IMG/VR virus record: IMGVR_UViG_3300026519_000001
Location: 1-64,000 of that record
Source: a virus
DNA length: 64,000 nucleotides
Strand: one strand, 5' to 3'
The translations under genes were made by a program, and so were the position numbers. The notes below the pieces were generated by a model. The model saw only the letters and a list, made by a program, of their open reading frames with translations, ran no database searches and was not told the DNA's origin. This document shows positions 6,876-12,242 of the stretch, piece after piece (position 1 is the stretch's first letter; the number at the start of each line of letters is the position of its first letter).

Positions 6876-7015
6876 GTGGTTCTTGCGGTAAAGACATAAA
6901 GCCCGAAGATGATAAGCATTGTTTTTGGGATGAAGATATTGAAGATGGTATAAAGCCCGAATGTTTAGATTGTCATTTGGACAGAGAATCTATTATTAGA
7001 GACTTTGGTTTTTGA
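6815..7015 (+). CDS. Zinc-ribbon-like small protein started inside the preceding attC loop
   Basis: 66 aa. Two Cys pairs, CGSC (about residues 21-24) and CLDC (53-56), fit a zinc ribbon. The ATG at 6815 is in the loop of site 10 and the frame runs through L' and R' into the cassette (ALHIGVVVC is attC-encoded). If translation instead starts at GTG 6872, the protein begins just inside the cassette at the first Cys. No function assigned. Confidence 0.6.
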   Translation: MDKEHIKQEENKALHIGVVVCGSCGKDIKPEDDKHCFWDEDIEDGIKPECLDCHLDRESIIRDFGF

Positions 7016-7020
7016 ATTAC

Positions 7021-7151
7021 ACACAACGTTACCGTGTATGGTTTCGTTGCGTGTAAATAAGAAAAAACATTGATTAAACAATAAATAAAATAAATACTAA
7101 CAAGCCTTTGGAATAGCAGTTAGAAGCAATGAATTATACACATTGTTACCT
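7021..7151 (+). repeat. attC-like site 11
   Basis: R'' ACACAAC 7021-7027; left arm 7031-7050 (ACCGTGTATGGTTTCGTTGC) pairs with 7126-7144 (GCAATGAATTATACACATT); R' GTTACCT 7145-7151. Confidence 0.85.
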
Positions 7152-7196
7152 ACTGTACGAGTAAAAAGGCACAAACTTTAATAAAAAACAGAAATT

Positions 7197-7589
7197 ATGG
7201 GAATGTACACGGAACTAATATTTGGTGCTGATTTAAAACAAGACACACCAAAAAACGTAATTGAAGCCTTAAAATATATGATAGGCGATACAGAAGAAAA
7301 GCCTAATGACTTTCCTTTACCTGATGGTAGATGTGAATGGTTATTTAATAGTGCTAGTTATTACTTTGGTGTAAATAGACCAGTAAATAAAATGTGGTTT
7401 GATCATATTGATAATAATTGGGTTTTAAGCACCCGAAGCAATATAAAAAACTATGAAGGCGAAATTGAGGCTTTTTTGGAATGGATAAAACCATACATTG
7501 ATGGTGGTAGTGGTTATCGTGATATGTATGCAATAGTTACTTATGAAGAAGCAGAAGTGCCAAATATTTATTACTTGCGCGAAGATTAG
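7197..7589 (+). CDS. Cassette-encoded conserved hypothetical protein (130 aa)
   Basis: Starts MGMYTELIFGADLKQDTPKNV, an N-terminus I recall from a family of hypothetical proteins spread in phages and other mobile DNA. Contains a beta-rich core and SGYRDMYAIVTYEEAEVPNIYYL at the end. Function unknown. Cassette ends GTTACCTAC (7145-7153) and GTAGGTAAC (7594-7602) are perfectly complementary. Confidence 0.75.
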   Translation: MGMYTELIFGADLKQDTPKNVIEALKYMIGDTEEKPNDFPLPDGRCEWLFNSASYYFGVNRPVNKMWFDHIDNNWVLSTRSNIKNYEGEIEAFLEWIKPYIDGGSGYRDMYAIVTYEEAEVPNIYYLRED

Positions 7590-7593
7590 TATT

Positions 7594-7688
7594 GTAGGTA
7601 ACGGTTTGTGTATGAAAAGTAGCCCATACACAGGCTTTCGGAATTATTACAAAACTTAATGGGCTATTTTTTATACACTTTGTTAGCG
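7594..7688 (+). repeat. attC-like site 12
   Basis: R'' GTAGGTAAC 7594-7602; left arm GTGTATGAAAAGTAGCCCA (7608-7626) pairs at 17 of 19 positions with TGGGCTATTTTTTATACAC (7660-7678); R' GTTAGCG 7682-7688. The cleanest site in the window. Confidence 0.93.
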
Positions 7689-7730
7689 TTTCGTTTTTTG
7701 AGCGTTGGCAGATAAAATAAAGGAAATATT

Positions 7731-7937
7731 ATGAGTACAAAATTTGTAGATAGAAAAAACGATGAAGAAATAATTGACATCGTAAACAGTATTTTATCAA
7801 ATGGTAAAATGCAAGTAGAAACTATTAATGAAGCTATATTAGTCAAGTTAATGGAAATAAGGAATACTCCTATAAAATACGATAAATCGTTTAGGAATAT
7901 TGATAAAGATTTTAAGCGTTGGCAAAATGAACGCTAA
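7731..7937 (+). CDS. Cassette-encoded hypothetical protein (68 aa)
   Basis: Preceded by AAAGGAAAT, Shine-Dalgarno-like. Charged helical protein (DIVNSILSNGKMQVETINEAILVKLMEI). No family recognised. The stop TAA (7935-7937) lies inside R'' CGCTAAC. Cassette ends GTTAGCGTT (7682-7690) and AACGCTAAC (7930-7938) are perfectly complementary. Confidence 0.65.
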   Translation: MSTKFVDRKNDEEIIDIVNSILSNGKMQVETINEAILVKLMEIRNTPIKYDKSFRNIDKDFKRWQNER

Positions 7938-7972
7938 CACACGGCTAACCGGCATGCTTGATATTTGTGGAT
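7930..7972 (+). repeat. attC-like left half (site 13), right half not found
   Basis: R'' AACGCTAAC 7930-7938 is followed by a second R''-like box GGCTAAC (7943-7949). No complementary right arm with a GTT box could be found before 9430, so this site appears split or decayed. Confidence 0.5.
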
Positions 7973-7997
7973 ATACGGAACTTAAAAATTATCAAAA

Positions 7998-8087
7998 ATG
8001 AAGTTTATAATAATTGACATAGATGGAACTGTTTCAAAAATAGGAGACCGTCTTAAATGCTTTCAAGTAGAAGAAGGAGATTTTTAA
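7998..8087 (+). pseudogene. HAD-type phosphatase fragment (29 aa)
   Basis: The N-terminus MKFIIIDIDGTVSKIGDRLK carries the HAD nucleophile motif DxDGT (Asp8, Asp10), as in phage phosphatase/PNKP-like proteins, but the frame stops after 29 codons. The remaining HAD motifs are absent. It is probably a truncated remnant; a functional role for the peptide is unlikely. Confidence 0.6.
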
Positions 8088-8088
8088 A

Positions 8089-8274
8089 ATGTATAAAATA
8101 TCATATAGAATCTCGTATCGACCAATAAAGCTGCCTGTTATATTTCAAGGTATAAAAGGATATGCACCTAGATTGTGGCATGTATTTTACGAACACAGAT
8201 GGATGTTATTTTCTGAATTTTATAACATTCAAAAACATGATGAAATGATTATTGGGTTATTTTTAGAAAAATAG
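8089..8274 (+). CDS. Small hypothetical protein (61 aa)
   Basis: Begins one base after the HAD fragment stop. Basic/aromatic (YKISYRISYRPIKLPVIFQGIKGYAPRLWHVFYEHRWMLF). No family recognised, and no attC site separates it from its neighbours. Confidence 0.5.
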   Translation: MYKISYRISYRPIKLPVIFQGIKGYAPRLWHVFYEHRWMLFSEFYNIQKHDEMIIGLFLEK

Positions 8275-8276
8275 GA

Positions 8277-8612
8277 ATGAACAAAATACCAACCATATTA
8301 CAAGATTACTTTCTTCTAACTTTAGATAAAAGGTTTGAGTCTAAGTCAAAGTCTGGATTAATGACGGTTAATGAATCATACATAGCCGGAACAGCAGAAG
8401 AAGAGGAAGGGTGGGAAAAGAACCTCCACAAAAGAATTTATGGAACTGTAATATCTTGCCCAAAGTCATTTAGTGATGACCCTATATTTGCAATAGACCC
8501 CGGTAGCCCAACCCCTAAAAGATATATAAGTGCCGAAGAAATAGAAAATAAGGTAAAGATTGGGATGAGAAATTACTCAAGGACAGATTACTCGCCAACG
8601 CCTTTAATTTAG
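8277..8612 (+). CDS. GroES-like co-chaperonin-type protein (111 aa), low confidence
   Basis: Beta-rich protein: DYFLLTLDKRFESKSKSGLMTV at the N-terminus, then KRIYGTVISCPKSFSD and PIFAIDPGSPTPKRYIS. The order 'K-x-x-SGL ... YGTVIS-P' resembles GroES-like proteins of Bacteroidota phages, but the mobile loop and roof are not obvious. The C-terminus looks cut short (..YSRTDYSPTPLI), and the following frame overlaps its end. Confidence 0.4.
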   Translation: MNKIPTILQDYFLLTLDKRFESKSKSGLMTVNESYIAGTAEEEEGWEKNLHKRIYGTVISCPKSFSDDPIFAIDPGSPTPKRYISAEEIENKVKIGMRNYSRTDYSPTPLI

Positions 8613-8635
8613 ATAAATTTATTACAAAAGAAAGG

Positions 8636-9004
8636 TTGGAAAAGAGCAAAACAGGAAATGTAATAGGGCAACTCTCTAAATGGATGCAAGAAGACGGAAT
8701 GCCTTACTACATTGATACACTTTACTATAATCACTTAGGTAAAAAGTTGCCTGCATCTGCTTTAGGATATACGCCAAATGGCGAAGGTATAAACTTTCTT
8801 CCAATCTTGTTAAATGTTAGATACTCTGATAAAGGCAAAAACCATTTAGTTGGTGGTAAAATAAGCAAAAACGGTGTTTTGTACTTATACGATAGTTTAA
8901 AAGAAGAAATGATTGAAACTACACTCGCAAAAGCAAATAGAATGTACCATAATGTATATGGCTTGTTTATGTCTGTTGAAACTGGCGACTATATTTTTAT
9001 ATAA
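8636..9004 (+). CDS. Hypothetical protein (about 122 aa), start uncertain
   Basis: The frame is open from 8552 and overlaps the previous gene's end; the upstream stretch (KDWDEKLLKDRLLANAF..) looks protein-like but has no ATG. TTG 8636 is the only plausible start, with a poorly spaced AAAGG. Contents: MPYYIDTLYYNHLGKKLPAS, then a beta-rich C-terminus. It may be the 3' part of a frameshifted gene. No family recognised. Confidence 0.45.
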   Translation: MEKSKTGNVIGQLSKWMQEDGMPYYIDTLYYNHLGKKLPASALGYTPNGEGINFLPILLNVRYSDKGKNHLVGGKISKNGVLYLYDSLKEEMIETTLAKANRMYHNVYGLFMSVETGDYIFI

Positions 9005-9036
9005 GCACAAGGTTAGTACTTGTAGTTAACGAGATA

Positions 9037-9068
9037 GGCTAAACGGTTGTTTTAATGCCGTTTTAGCC
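9037..9068 (+). terminator. GC-richer hairpin in the 9005-9132 gap
   Basis: GGCTAAACGG (9037-9046) pairs with CCGTTTTAGCC (9058-9068). Its loop shares TTGTTTTAATG-like sequence with the 29-nt micro-cassettes, so it may be a decayed cassette end rather than a terminator. The T-run is short. Confidence 0.45.
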
Positions 9069-9132
9069 ATTTTGCTTGTATATATCGTATATATCATATA
9101 CCTTAGTAATATCAAATTAAAACATTAAGAAA

Positions 9133-9306
9133 ATGACAAACTCAGAATTAAGAATCGAAATAGCAAAGTTAGAAGAACAAAAAATAAACTTTTGCGATAA
9201 CAATTTGTTATTTAACCAATTTACTGCACTGATTAATGAAATTAAAATAGAAATACATAAAGATAGTAAAGTTGCACTAAAAGCACTTGGATTTGGAGAA
9301 AGATAA
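9133..9306 (+). CDS. Small helical protein (57 aa)
   Basis: ATG 9133 with AAGAAA upstream. Coiled-coil-like N-terminus (LRIEIAKLEEQKINFCDNN) and a second amphipathic helix. Its stop overlaps the ribbon-helix-helix-like frame that follows. No family recognised. Confidence 0.5.
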   Translation: MTNSELRIEIAKLEEQKINFCDNNLLFNQFTALINEIKIEIHKDSKVALKALGFGER

Positions 9307-9431
9307 TTGACATACCAGAAGATATTAAGAAACAATTGCAAATACTTGCTATTAAAGCGGATAAGGATTTAAAGAACTATATACAAGACTTACTAATTAG
9401 CCATATAGCATATAGCGTGGGCAAAAAATAG
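9306..9431 (+). pseudogene. Ribbon-helix-helix-like fragment without a normal start
   Basis: The 41 codons encode IDIPEDIKKQLQILAIKADK.., the strand-helix-helix pattern of Arc/MetJ-type antitoxins (IP-E-hKK-L---A). There is no ATG/GTG/TTG in frame; only ATT or ATA near the overlap with the previous stop could initiate. It is likely a 5'-truncated antitoxin-like remnant, followed 3 nt later by attC-like site 14. Confidence 0.5.
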
Positions 9432-9434
9432 TTA

Positions 9435-9567
9435 CATATAACGGTTTTAATAAGAATAGTAGCGTGTAATTATGCGGAAACTATCAGATTGAAATAATTA
9501 ATTAACAGGTAATAGCCACTAAAAAGACACCTTAACAGGCTATTATTTTTATACATTGTTAGGGTGC
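9435..9567 (+). repeat. attC-like site 14
   Basis: R'' CATATAAC 9435-9442; left arm AATAAGAATAGTAGC (9449-9463) pairs with GCTATTATTTTTATA (9539-9553); R' GTTAGGG 9558-9564. Close relative of site 3. Confidence 0.88.
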
Positions 9568-9577
9568 GTTACTTAAA

Positions 9578-9832
9578 ATGAACAACCCAATTAAAGATAA
9601 CAGAATTGTAAAAGACAAAACTTTCGCTTTAAGGCTTTTAAGTTTTGCGTTAGAAACCAACTGTGTTGATGCTTCTAGTGAAGATGAAAAAGAATCTATG
9701 ATAAGTTACTCTACAAGTTTACTTAAATACCAAATAGAAACTGCAACCGAAATACACGAAACGGCTTATTTAGAAAGGTGTAATGCAAAAGCAAGACTTA
9801 AAAAAGGATTAAAGTTTTTAGGTAAAGCCTAA
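9578..9832 (+). CDS. Cassette-encoded helical protein (84 aa)
   Basis: All-helical: IVKDKTFALRLLSFALETN, then SSEDEKESMISYSTSLLKYQIETATEIHETAYL. The start recalls four-helix-bundle (23S IVP-like) proteins, but the rest does not match convincingly. Cassette ends GTTAGGGTGC (9558-9567) and GCACCCTAAC (9834-9843) are perfectly complementary over 10 bp. Confidence 0.65.
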   Translation: MNNPIKDNRIVKDKTFALRLLSFALETNCVDASSEDEKESMISYSTSLLKYQIETATEIHETAYLERCNAKARLKKGLKFLGKA

Positions 9833-9833
9833 T

Positions 9834-9878
9834 GCACCCTAACGATGCCTCACTTTGCTATATTTATTGTTAGGCATC
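9834..9878 (+). repeat. attC-like site 15 (short, deleted)
   Basis: R'' GCACCCTAAC 9834-9843 and R' GTTAGGC 9869-9875 are only 25 nt apart. The stretch before R' (GCTATATTTATT) matches the usual right arm, while most of the left arm and loop are missing. GATGCC (9844-9849) and GGCATC (9873-9878) form an extra small stem. Confidence 0.65.
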
Positions 9879-9896
9879 TTTTAAAATTACGGCATT

Positions 9897-9977
9897 ATGG
9901 GATATAATCTAATAAGTGGTTGTCATAAATGTGAAAAGCAAATATTTCACTTTAGAAATGAAGAAAATAACACATAA
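9897..9977 (+). CDS. Short Cys-containing ORF (26 aa)
   Basis: MGYNLISGCHKCEKQIFHF.. holds one CHKC knuckle and ends after 26 codons, overlapping the next gene. It starts 18 nt after R', the usual place for a cassette gene. Possibly a truncated zinc-ribbon protein. Confidence 0.4.
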   Translation: MGYNLISGCHKCEKQIFHFRNEENNT

Positions 9978-10194
9978 TTTAGGAGAGAAATTGCAATGGT
10001 TTTTATACTTTGTTATATGCCGTTTTGGTTTTCATAAATGGGGAATGACCAAATGGTGCAGATTTAAAGATAAAAAATGTAAGTATTTAGTTGAAGAAGG
10101 TTTTGACAGAGATTGCGAACATCCATTTAATTATGTTGTGATTGGTAATGATACAATACTAAATAAATGCACAAAATGTGGTAAAGAATTTTAG
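9958..10194 (+). CDS. Cys-rich hypothetical protein (78 aa) with attC-derived N-terminus
   Basis: ATG 9958. Residues about 13-22 (KLQWFLYFVIC) are encoded by an attC right-half-like segment (9992-10020) with R' GTTATAT at 10012-10018. The rest has C-K-KC--L-EEGF-RDC and a C-terminal CTKCGKEF ribbon half. The true start may be ATG 10044. Some phage proteins share RFGFHKWG plus CGK at the end; function unknown. Confidence 0.55.
   Translation: MKKITHNLGEKLQWFLYFVICRFGFHKWGMTKWCRFKDKKCKYLVEEGFDRDCEHPFNYVVIGNDTILNKCTKCGKEF
9992..10018 (+). repeat. attC-like right half (site 16), left half not found
   Basis: ATGGTTTTTATACTTTGTTATAT has the same layout as other right arms (..TATACTTTGTTA..), but no paired left arm is recognisable upstream and no GCATATAAC closes the unit downstream. 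Confidence 0.45.
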
Positions 10195-10203
10195 CAATTT
10201 ATG

Positions 10204-10401
10204 TTTGCTAACGGTTTGTGCAAGGTTAGTGCGGAATTAATAACAGAACTTAATAAATATAAACTATGGTAAATATAAACACTATTGAAGGAATTGAAAA
10301 CCTTATAGATAAAAGAACAAAACCTTTAAAAGAGGAAATACTTAAACTACGATTTGAATTAGAAGAACTGAAACAAGCATTAACTATACAGATTGTTAGC
10401 A
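10204..10401 (+). repeat. attC-like site 17, with an ORF in its loop
   Basis: R'' TGCTAAC 10206-10212; left arm TGTGCAAGGTTAGTGC (10217-10232) pairs with GCATTAACTATACAGA (10377-10392); R' GTTAGCA 10395-10401. The loop carries a coding sequence that runs through R'. Confidence 0.75.
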
Positions 10402-10415
10402 TTTCGGTTTTCTAA
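10266..10415 (+). CDS. Coiled-coil peptide (49 aa) encoded in an attC loop
   Basis: ATG 10266; sequence LIDKRTKPLKEEILKLRFEL.. is a heptad-like helix. The last 13 codons (..ALTIQIVSISVF) are encoded by the right arm and R' of site 17. Third example here of an ORF starting in an attC loop. Confidence 0.5.
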   Translation: MVNINTIEGIENLIDKRTKPLKEEILKLRFELEELKQALTIQIVSISVF

Positions 10416-10431
10416 CAAAACTAAAATTATT

Positions 10432-10719
10432 ATGAAACAAATTATTGAATGGTCAAAAGGAAACCCTGGAGCAATGAACTTTATGATGGAGTTTTTTAAA
10501 CCAGAAAACGCAGTATTAGGAATTGGAATACTATCGAAATTGGAAGAATTGAAAACTATTAGAGGAACTAATCTTTATGTGCTTTACTCTGATTTATGTG
10601 GTAAGGATTTAAAGGCAGTTGAAACTCTTTGTAAAAATTGCCCGTCTGAAATATTAGAAGATGCTTGTTCAAGACAAGACTACTCTGGTAGAGAGTTGGT
10701 AAAGGAGTACCTTACATAG
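10432..10719 (+). CDS. Cassette-encoded conserved hypothetical protein (95 aa)
   Basis: ATG 10432 (MKQIIEWSKGNPGAMNFMME). Helical, with ENAVLGIGILSKLEELKTIRG, a CKNCP pair and a GRELVKEYL end. I recall similar conserved hypothetical proteins in phages and mobile elements; function unknown. The next frame starts at GTG overlapping its TAG. Confidence 0.75.
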   Translation: MKQIIEWSKGNPGAMNFMMEFFKPENAVLGIGILSKLEELKTIRGTNLYVLYSDLCGKDLKAVETLCKNCPSEILEDACSRQDYSGRELVKEYLT

Positions 10720-10829
10720 TGATAGATGATAGTGAAATAATTAATACAAGAGAAATGGCAGAAGCATTAGAACACGCAATGTTTATTAGTTTTTGTTTTA
10801 ATAACCCTGATAGAATAGACTTACGTTAG
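10719..10829 (+). CDS. Small coupled ORF (36 aa, GTG start)
   Basis: GTG 10719 overlaps the previous stop (TAGTG). Product MIDDSEIINTREMAEALEHAMF..DRIDLR, acidic and helical. Plausible by coupling only; no family recognised. Confidence 0.4.
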   Translation: MIDDSEIINTREMAEALEHAMFISFCFNNPDRIDLR

Positions 10830-10844
10830 TAATTTTTATCGTGG

Positions 10845-10909
10845 GTAATGAATGGTTGTATTGTGTCGTATTTGCTTTTCGCAAATATGCAATATATACT
10901 TTGTTAGGC
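10845..10909 (+). repeat. attC-like site 18 (compact)
   Basis: A 65-nt hairpin: TATTTGC (10869-10875) and GCAAATA (10881-10887) close a 5-nt loop, an outer imperfect stem follows, and R' GTTAGGC is at 10903-10909. The R'' side (GGGTAATG) is degenerate. Confidence 0.65.
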
Positions 10910-10953
10910 TTATGTACGGTAAATGATAAACTAAATTATAAAAACAGAATAAA

Positions 10954-11304
10954 ATGGAAAAATTTAAGATTGAAATTGACAGAAGAGAAATAGTTGAAAC
11001 TATTAACAAAGGTATTCACGATAAAATTAGAGAGCAAATGAACGCTCAATCTAAGCAAATTGAAGCATCTATTGCTGATCACTTTAAAAGATCGTTTTTC
11101 AATGAAAAGAAAAATGAATTTGAATCTGCTTTGGATTATACTATTGAAACTTCATTTAGAGATGGATTGGAATTAGCAATGAAAGAAATGAAGTTCAAAG
11201 AACTAATTGCAGAAAAAGCAAAAGAATTATTAAGTGATGACAATTTGATACAGGAACTTGCAGAAGCAAAAGTTAGAAGTTCTTTAGGTTTACCGCTAAA
11301 GTAG
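10954..11304 (+). CDS. Cassette-encoded helical protein (116 aa)
   Basis: Long amphipathic helices (EIVETINKGIHDKIREQMN, EFESALDYTIETSF, FKELIAEKAKELL) and no cysteines; a coiled-coil-like protein of unknown role. Cassette ends GTTAGGCTTA (10903-10912) and TAAGCCTAAC (11308-11317) are perfectly complementary over 10 bp. Confidence 0.7.
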   Translation: MEKFKIEIDRREIVETINKGIHDKIREQMNAQSKQIEASIADHFKRSFFNEKKNEFESALDYTIETSFRDGLELAMKEMKFKELIAEKAKELLSDDNLIQELAEAKVRSSLGLPLK

Positions 11305-11307
11305 TAT

Positions 11308-11469
11308 TAAGCCTAACAACAGGATAACAGCAATTGCGGTATTAGACAAGACTAGTTTGATTAAAACCGCTAATGGTGAATAATGAAAAGTATAATATGA
11401 TAATCCATACTTAAAATTTTGCTATAAGAATTGAACTTAGATGGCTTTTTACTTTATACAATGTTACCC
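11308..11469 (+). repeat. attC-like site 19, right end of the array (mosaic)
   Basis: R'' TAAGCCTAAC 11308-11317 with a left arm (11312-11338) identical to that of site 5. The right arm 11441-11469 (ATGGCTTTTTACTTTATACA..) with R' GTTACCC belongs to the other sequence class and does not pair with it. Downstream is ordinary phage DNA. Confidence 0.65.
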
Positions 11470-11527
11470 ATCTTTTAAAAGTACAAAAATTTGAAATTGT
11501 TAGAATATTAAAAAATAAAATTAAAAA

Positions 11528-11917
11528 ATGTCATTAACAAAAGAACAAAAAAGTAAACAAGCAAAAAATAATCGTGCAAAAGGACATTCTTTAGAAAGAA
11601 GAATAAGATTAAAATTTATTGAATTAGGTTTTGATAAATGCCGAACCAGTAGACAGGCTTCCAGATTATTAGATGATAGTAAAGTAGATTTAGCACAAAT
11701 ACCTTATAATGTACAATGTAAAAAAGGTTATCCAAAAGGAATAAATTATACAAAGCTGTTTCAAGATATGAATGAGAGTTTGAAAGAACACTTTATGGAA
11801 GGTGATCCAATAATAGATTATCCTAAAATTATCATACATGATAAAGATAGGAAGAAATCAGAAAAGCTTGTAATTATGCAAGAAGAAGATTTTTGGAAAA
11901 TATTTAAACATAAATAA
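11528..11917 (+). CDS. PD-(D/E)XK nuclease, Holliday-junction-resolvase-like (129 aa)
   Basis: Small single-domain nuclease: Lys-rich N-terminus, Glu23 in KGHSLERRI, SRQ at 41-43, then KVDLAQIPYNVQCKKG giving Asp54 and the Q63-x-K65 catalytic pair. The layout matches Hjc/endonuclease-like phage resolvases acting on branched replication DNA. First phage-type gene after the cassette array. Family level is fairly secure; substrate is inferred. Confidence 0.75.
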   Translation: MSLTKEQKSKQAKNNRAKGHSLERRIRLKFIELGFDKCRTSRQASRLLDDSKVDLAQIPYNVQCKKGYPKGINYTKLFQDMNESLKEHFMEGDPIIDYPKIIIHDKDRKKSEKLVIMQEEDFWKIFKHK

Positions 11918-11939
11918 AAAAAACTTAATATAAATTATT

Positions 11940-12206
11940 ATGAATTTAAAAAATTTTAGAGTTGGCAATTTAGTAAAATATAAAGATCAGGTCTTTAGAA
12001 TACATTCAATAACAGATGATTTTCCAATACTCGACACTGATAAGTTTGGTATTGGTGTGGTGGGCTGGAATGATATAGAACATATTAAACTAACAAAAGA
12101 TTTTTCAAAAAATATAACATTCCATTGCAACGAGCAGATGCTTTATAGAAAAAAATGCAAATTACAATGCAATTGGTGTAAACAATCTTTTAATTTAAAT
12201 AAATAA
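11940..12206 (+). CDS. Conserved hypothetical protein (88 aa)
   Basis: MNLKNFRVGNLVKYKDQVFRI.. then DTDKFGIGVVGWNDIEHIKLT: an N-terminal module I recall from many Bacteroidota phage and prophage proteins, probably a small beta barrel. The C-terminal CKLQCNWCK has three Cys in CxxxCxxC. Function unknown. Confidence 0.65.
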   Translation: MNLKNFRVGNLVKYKDQVFRIHSITDDFPILDTDKFGIGVVGWNDIEHIKLTKDFSKNITFHCNEQMLYRKKCKLQCNWCKQSFNLNK

Positions 12207-12242
12207 AACTAGTAGTTTCCAATTGAATTAAAGTAAAAAAAA

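Larger units (their letters stand above)
2957..11469 (+). repeat. Integron-like cassette array: about 15 paired attC-like sites plus half sites
   Basis: Small rightward ORFs alternate with imperfect palindromes. Each palindrome begins with an R''-type box ending in AAC (GCCTAAC, GCATATAAC, GCACAAC, CGCTAAC) and ends with an R'-type box beginning GTT (GTTAGGC, GTTATAT, GTTGTGT, GTTAGCG). The two arms pair over 13-20 bp and enclose a loop. One arm is a few nt longer, as the unpaired spacer and extrahelical bases of attC sites require. In many units the sequence right after R' is the exact reverse complement of that unit's own R'' (for example GTTAGGGTGC 9558-9567 with GCACCCTAAC 9834-9843). Sites resemble each other, as in sedentary integrons. 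No integrase gene is present in the window. Confidence 0.88.

Noticed and set aside
9578-9832. 23S rRNA intervening-sequence (four-helix bundle) protein
   Set aside because: Only the first 15 or so residues resemble the family; the later conserved helices are absent.
2957-11469. CRISPR array
   Set aside because: The repeats are imperfect palindromes of varied length around ORFs, not short identical direct repeats with constant spacers, and no cas genes are present.
2957-11469. Insertion sequences, MITEs or REP elements as the source of the palindromes
   Set aside because: No transposase, no target-site duplications, and the GTT/AAC end boxes pair with the ends of the enclosed unit, which fits cassettes rather than MITEs.
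2957-11469. Integron integrase or attI in the window
   Set aside because: No ORF carries tyrosine-recombinase motifs (R..HxxR..Y), and no cassette promoter with an attI-like site could be recognised at either edge.
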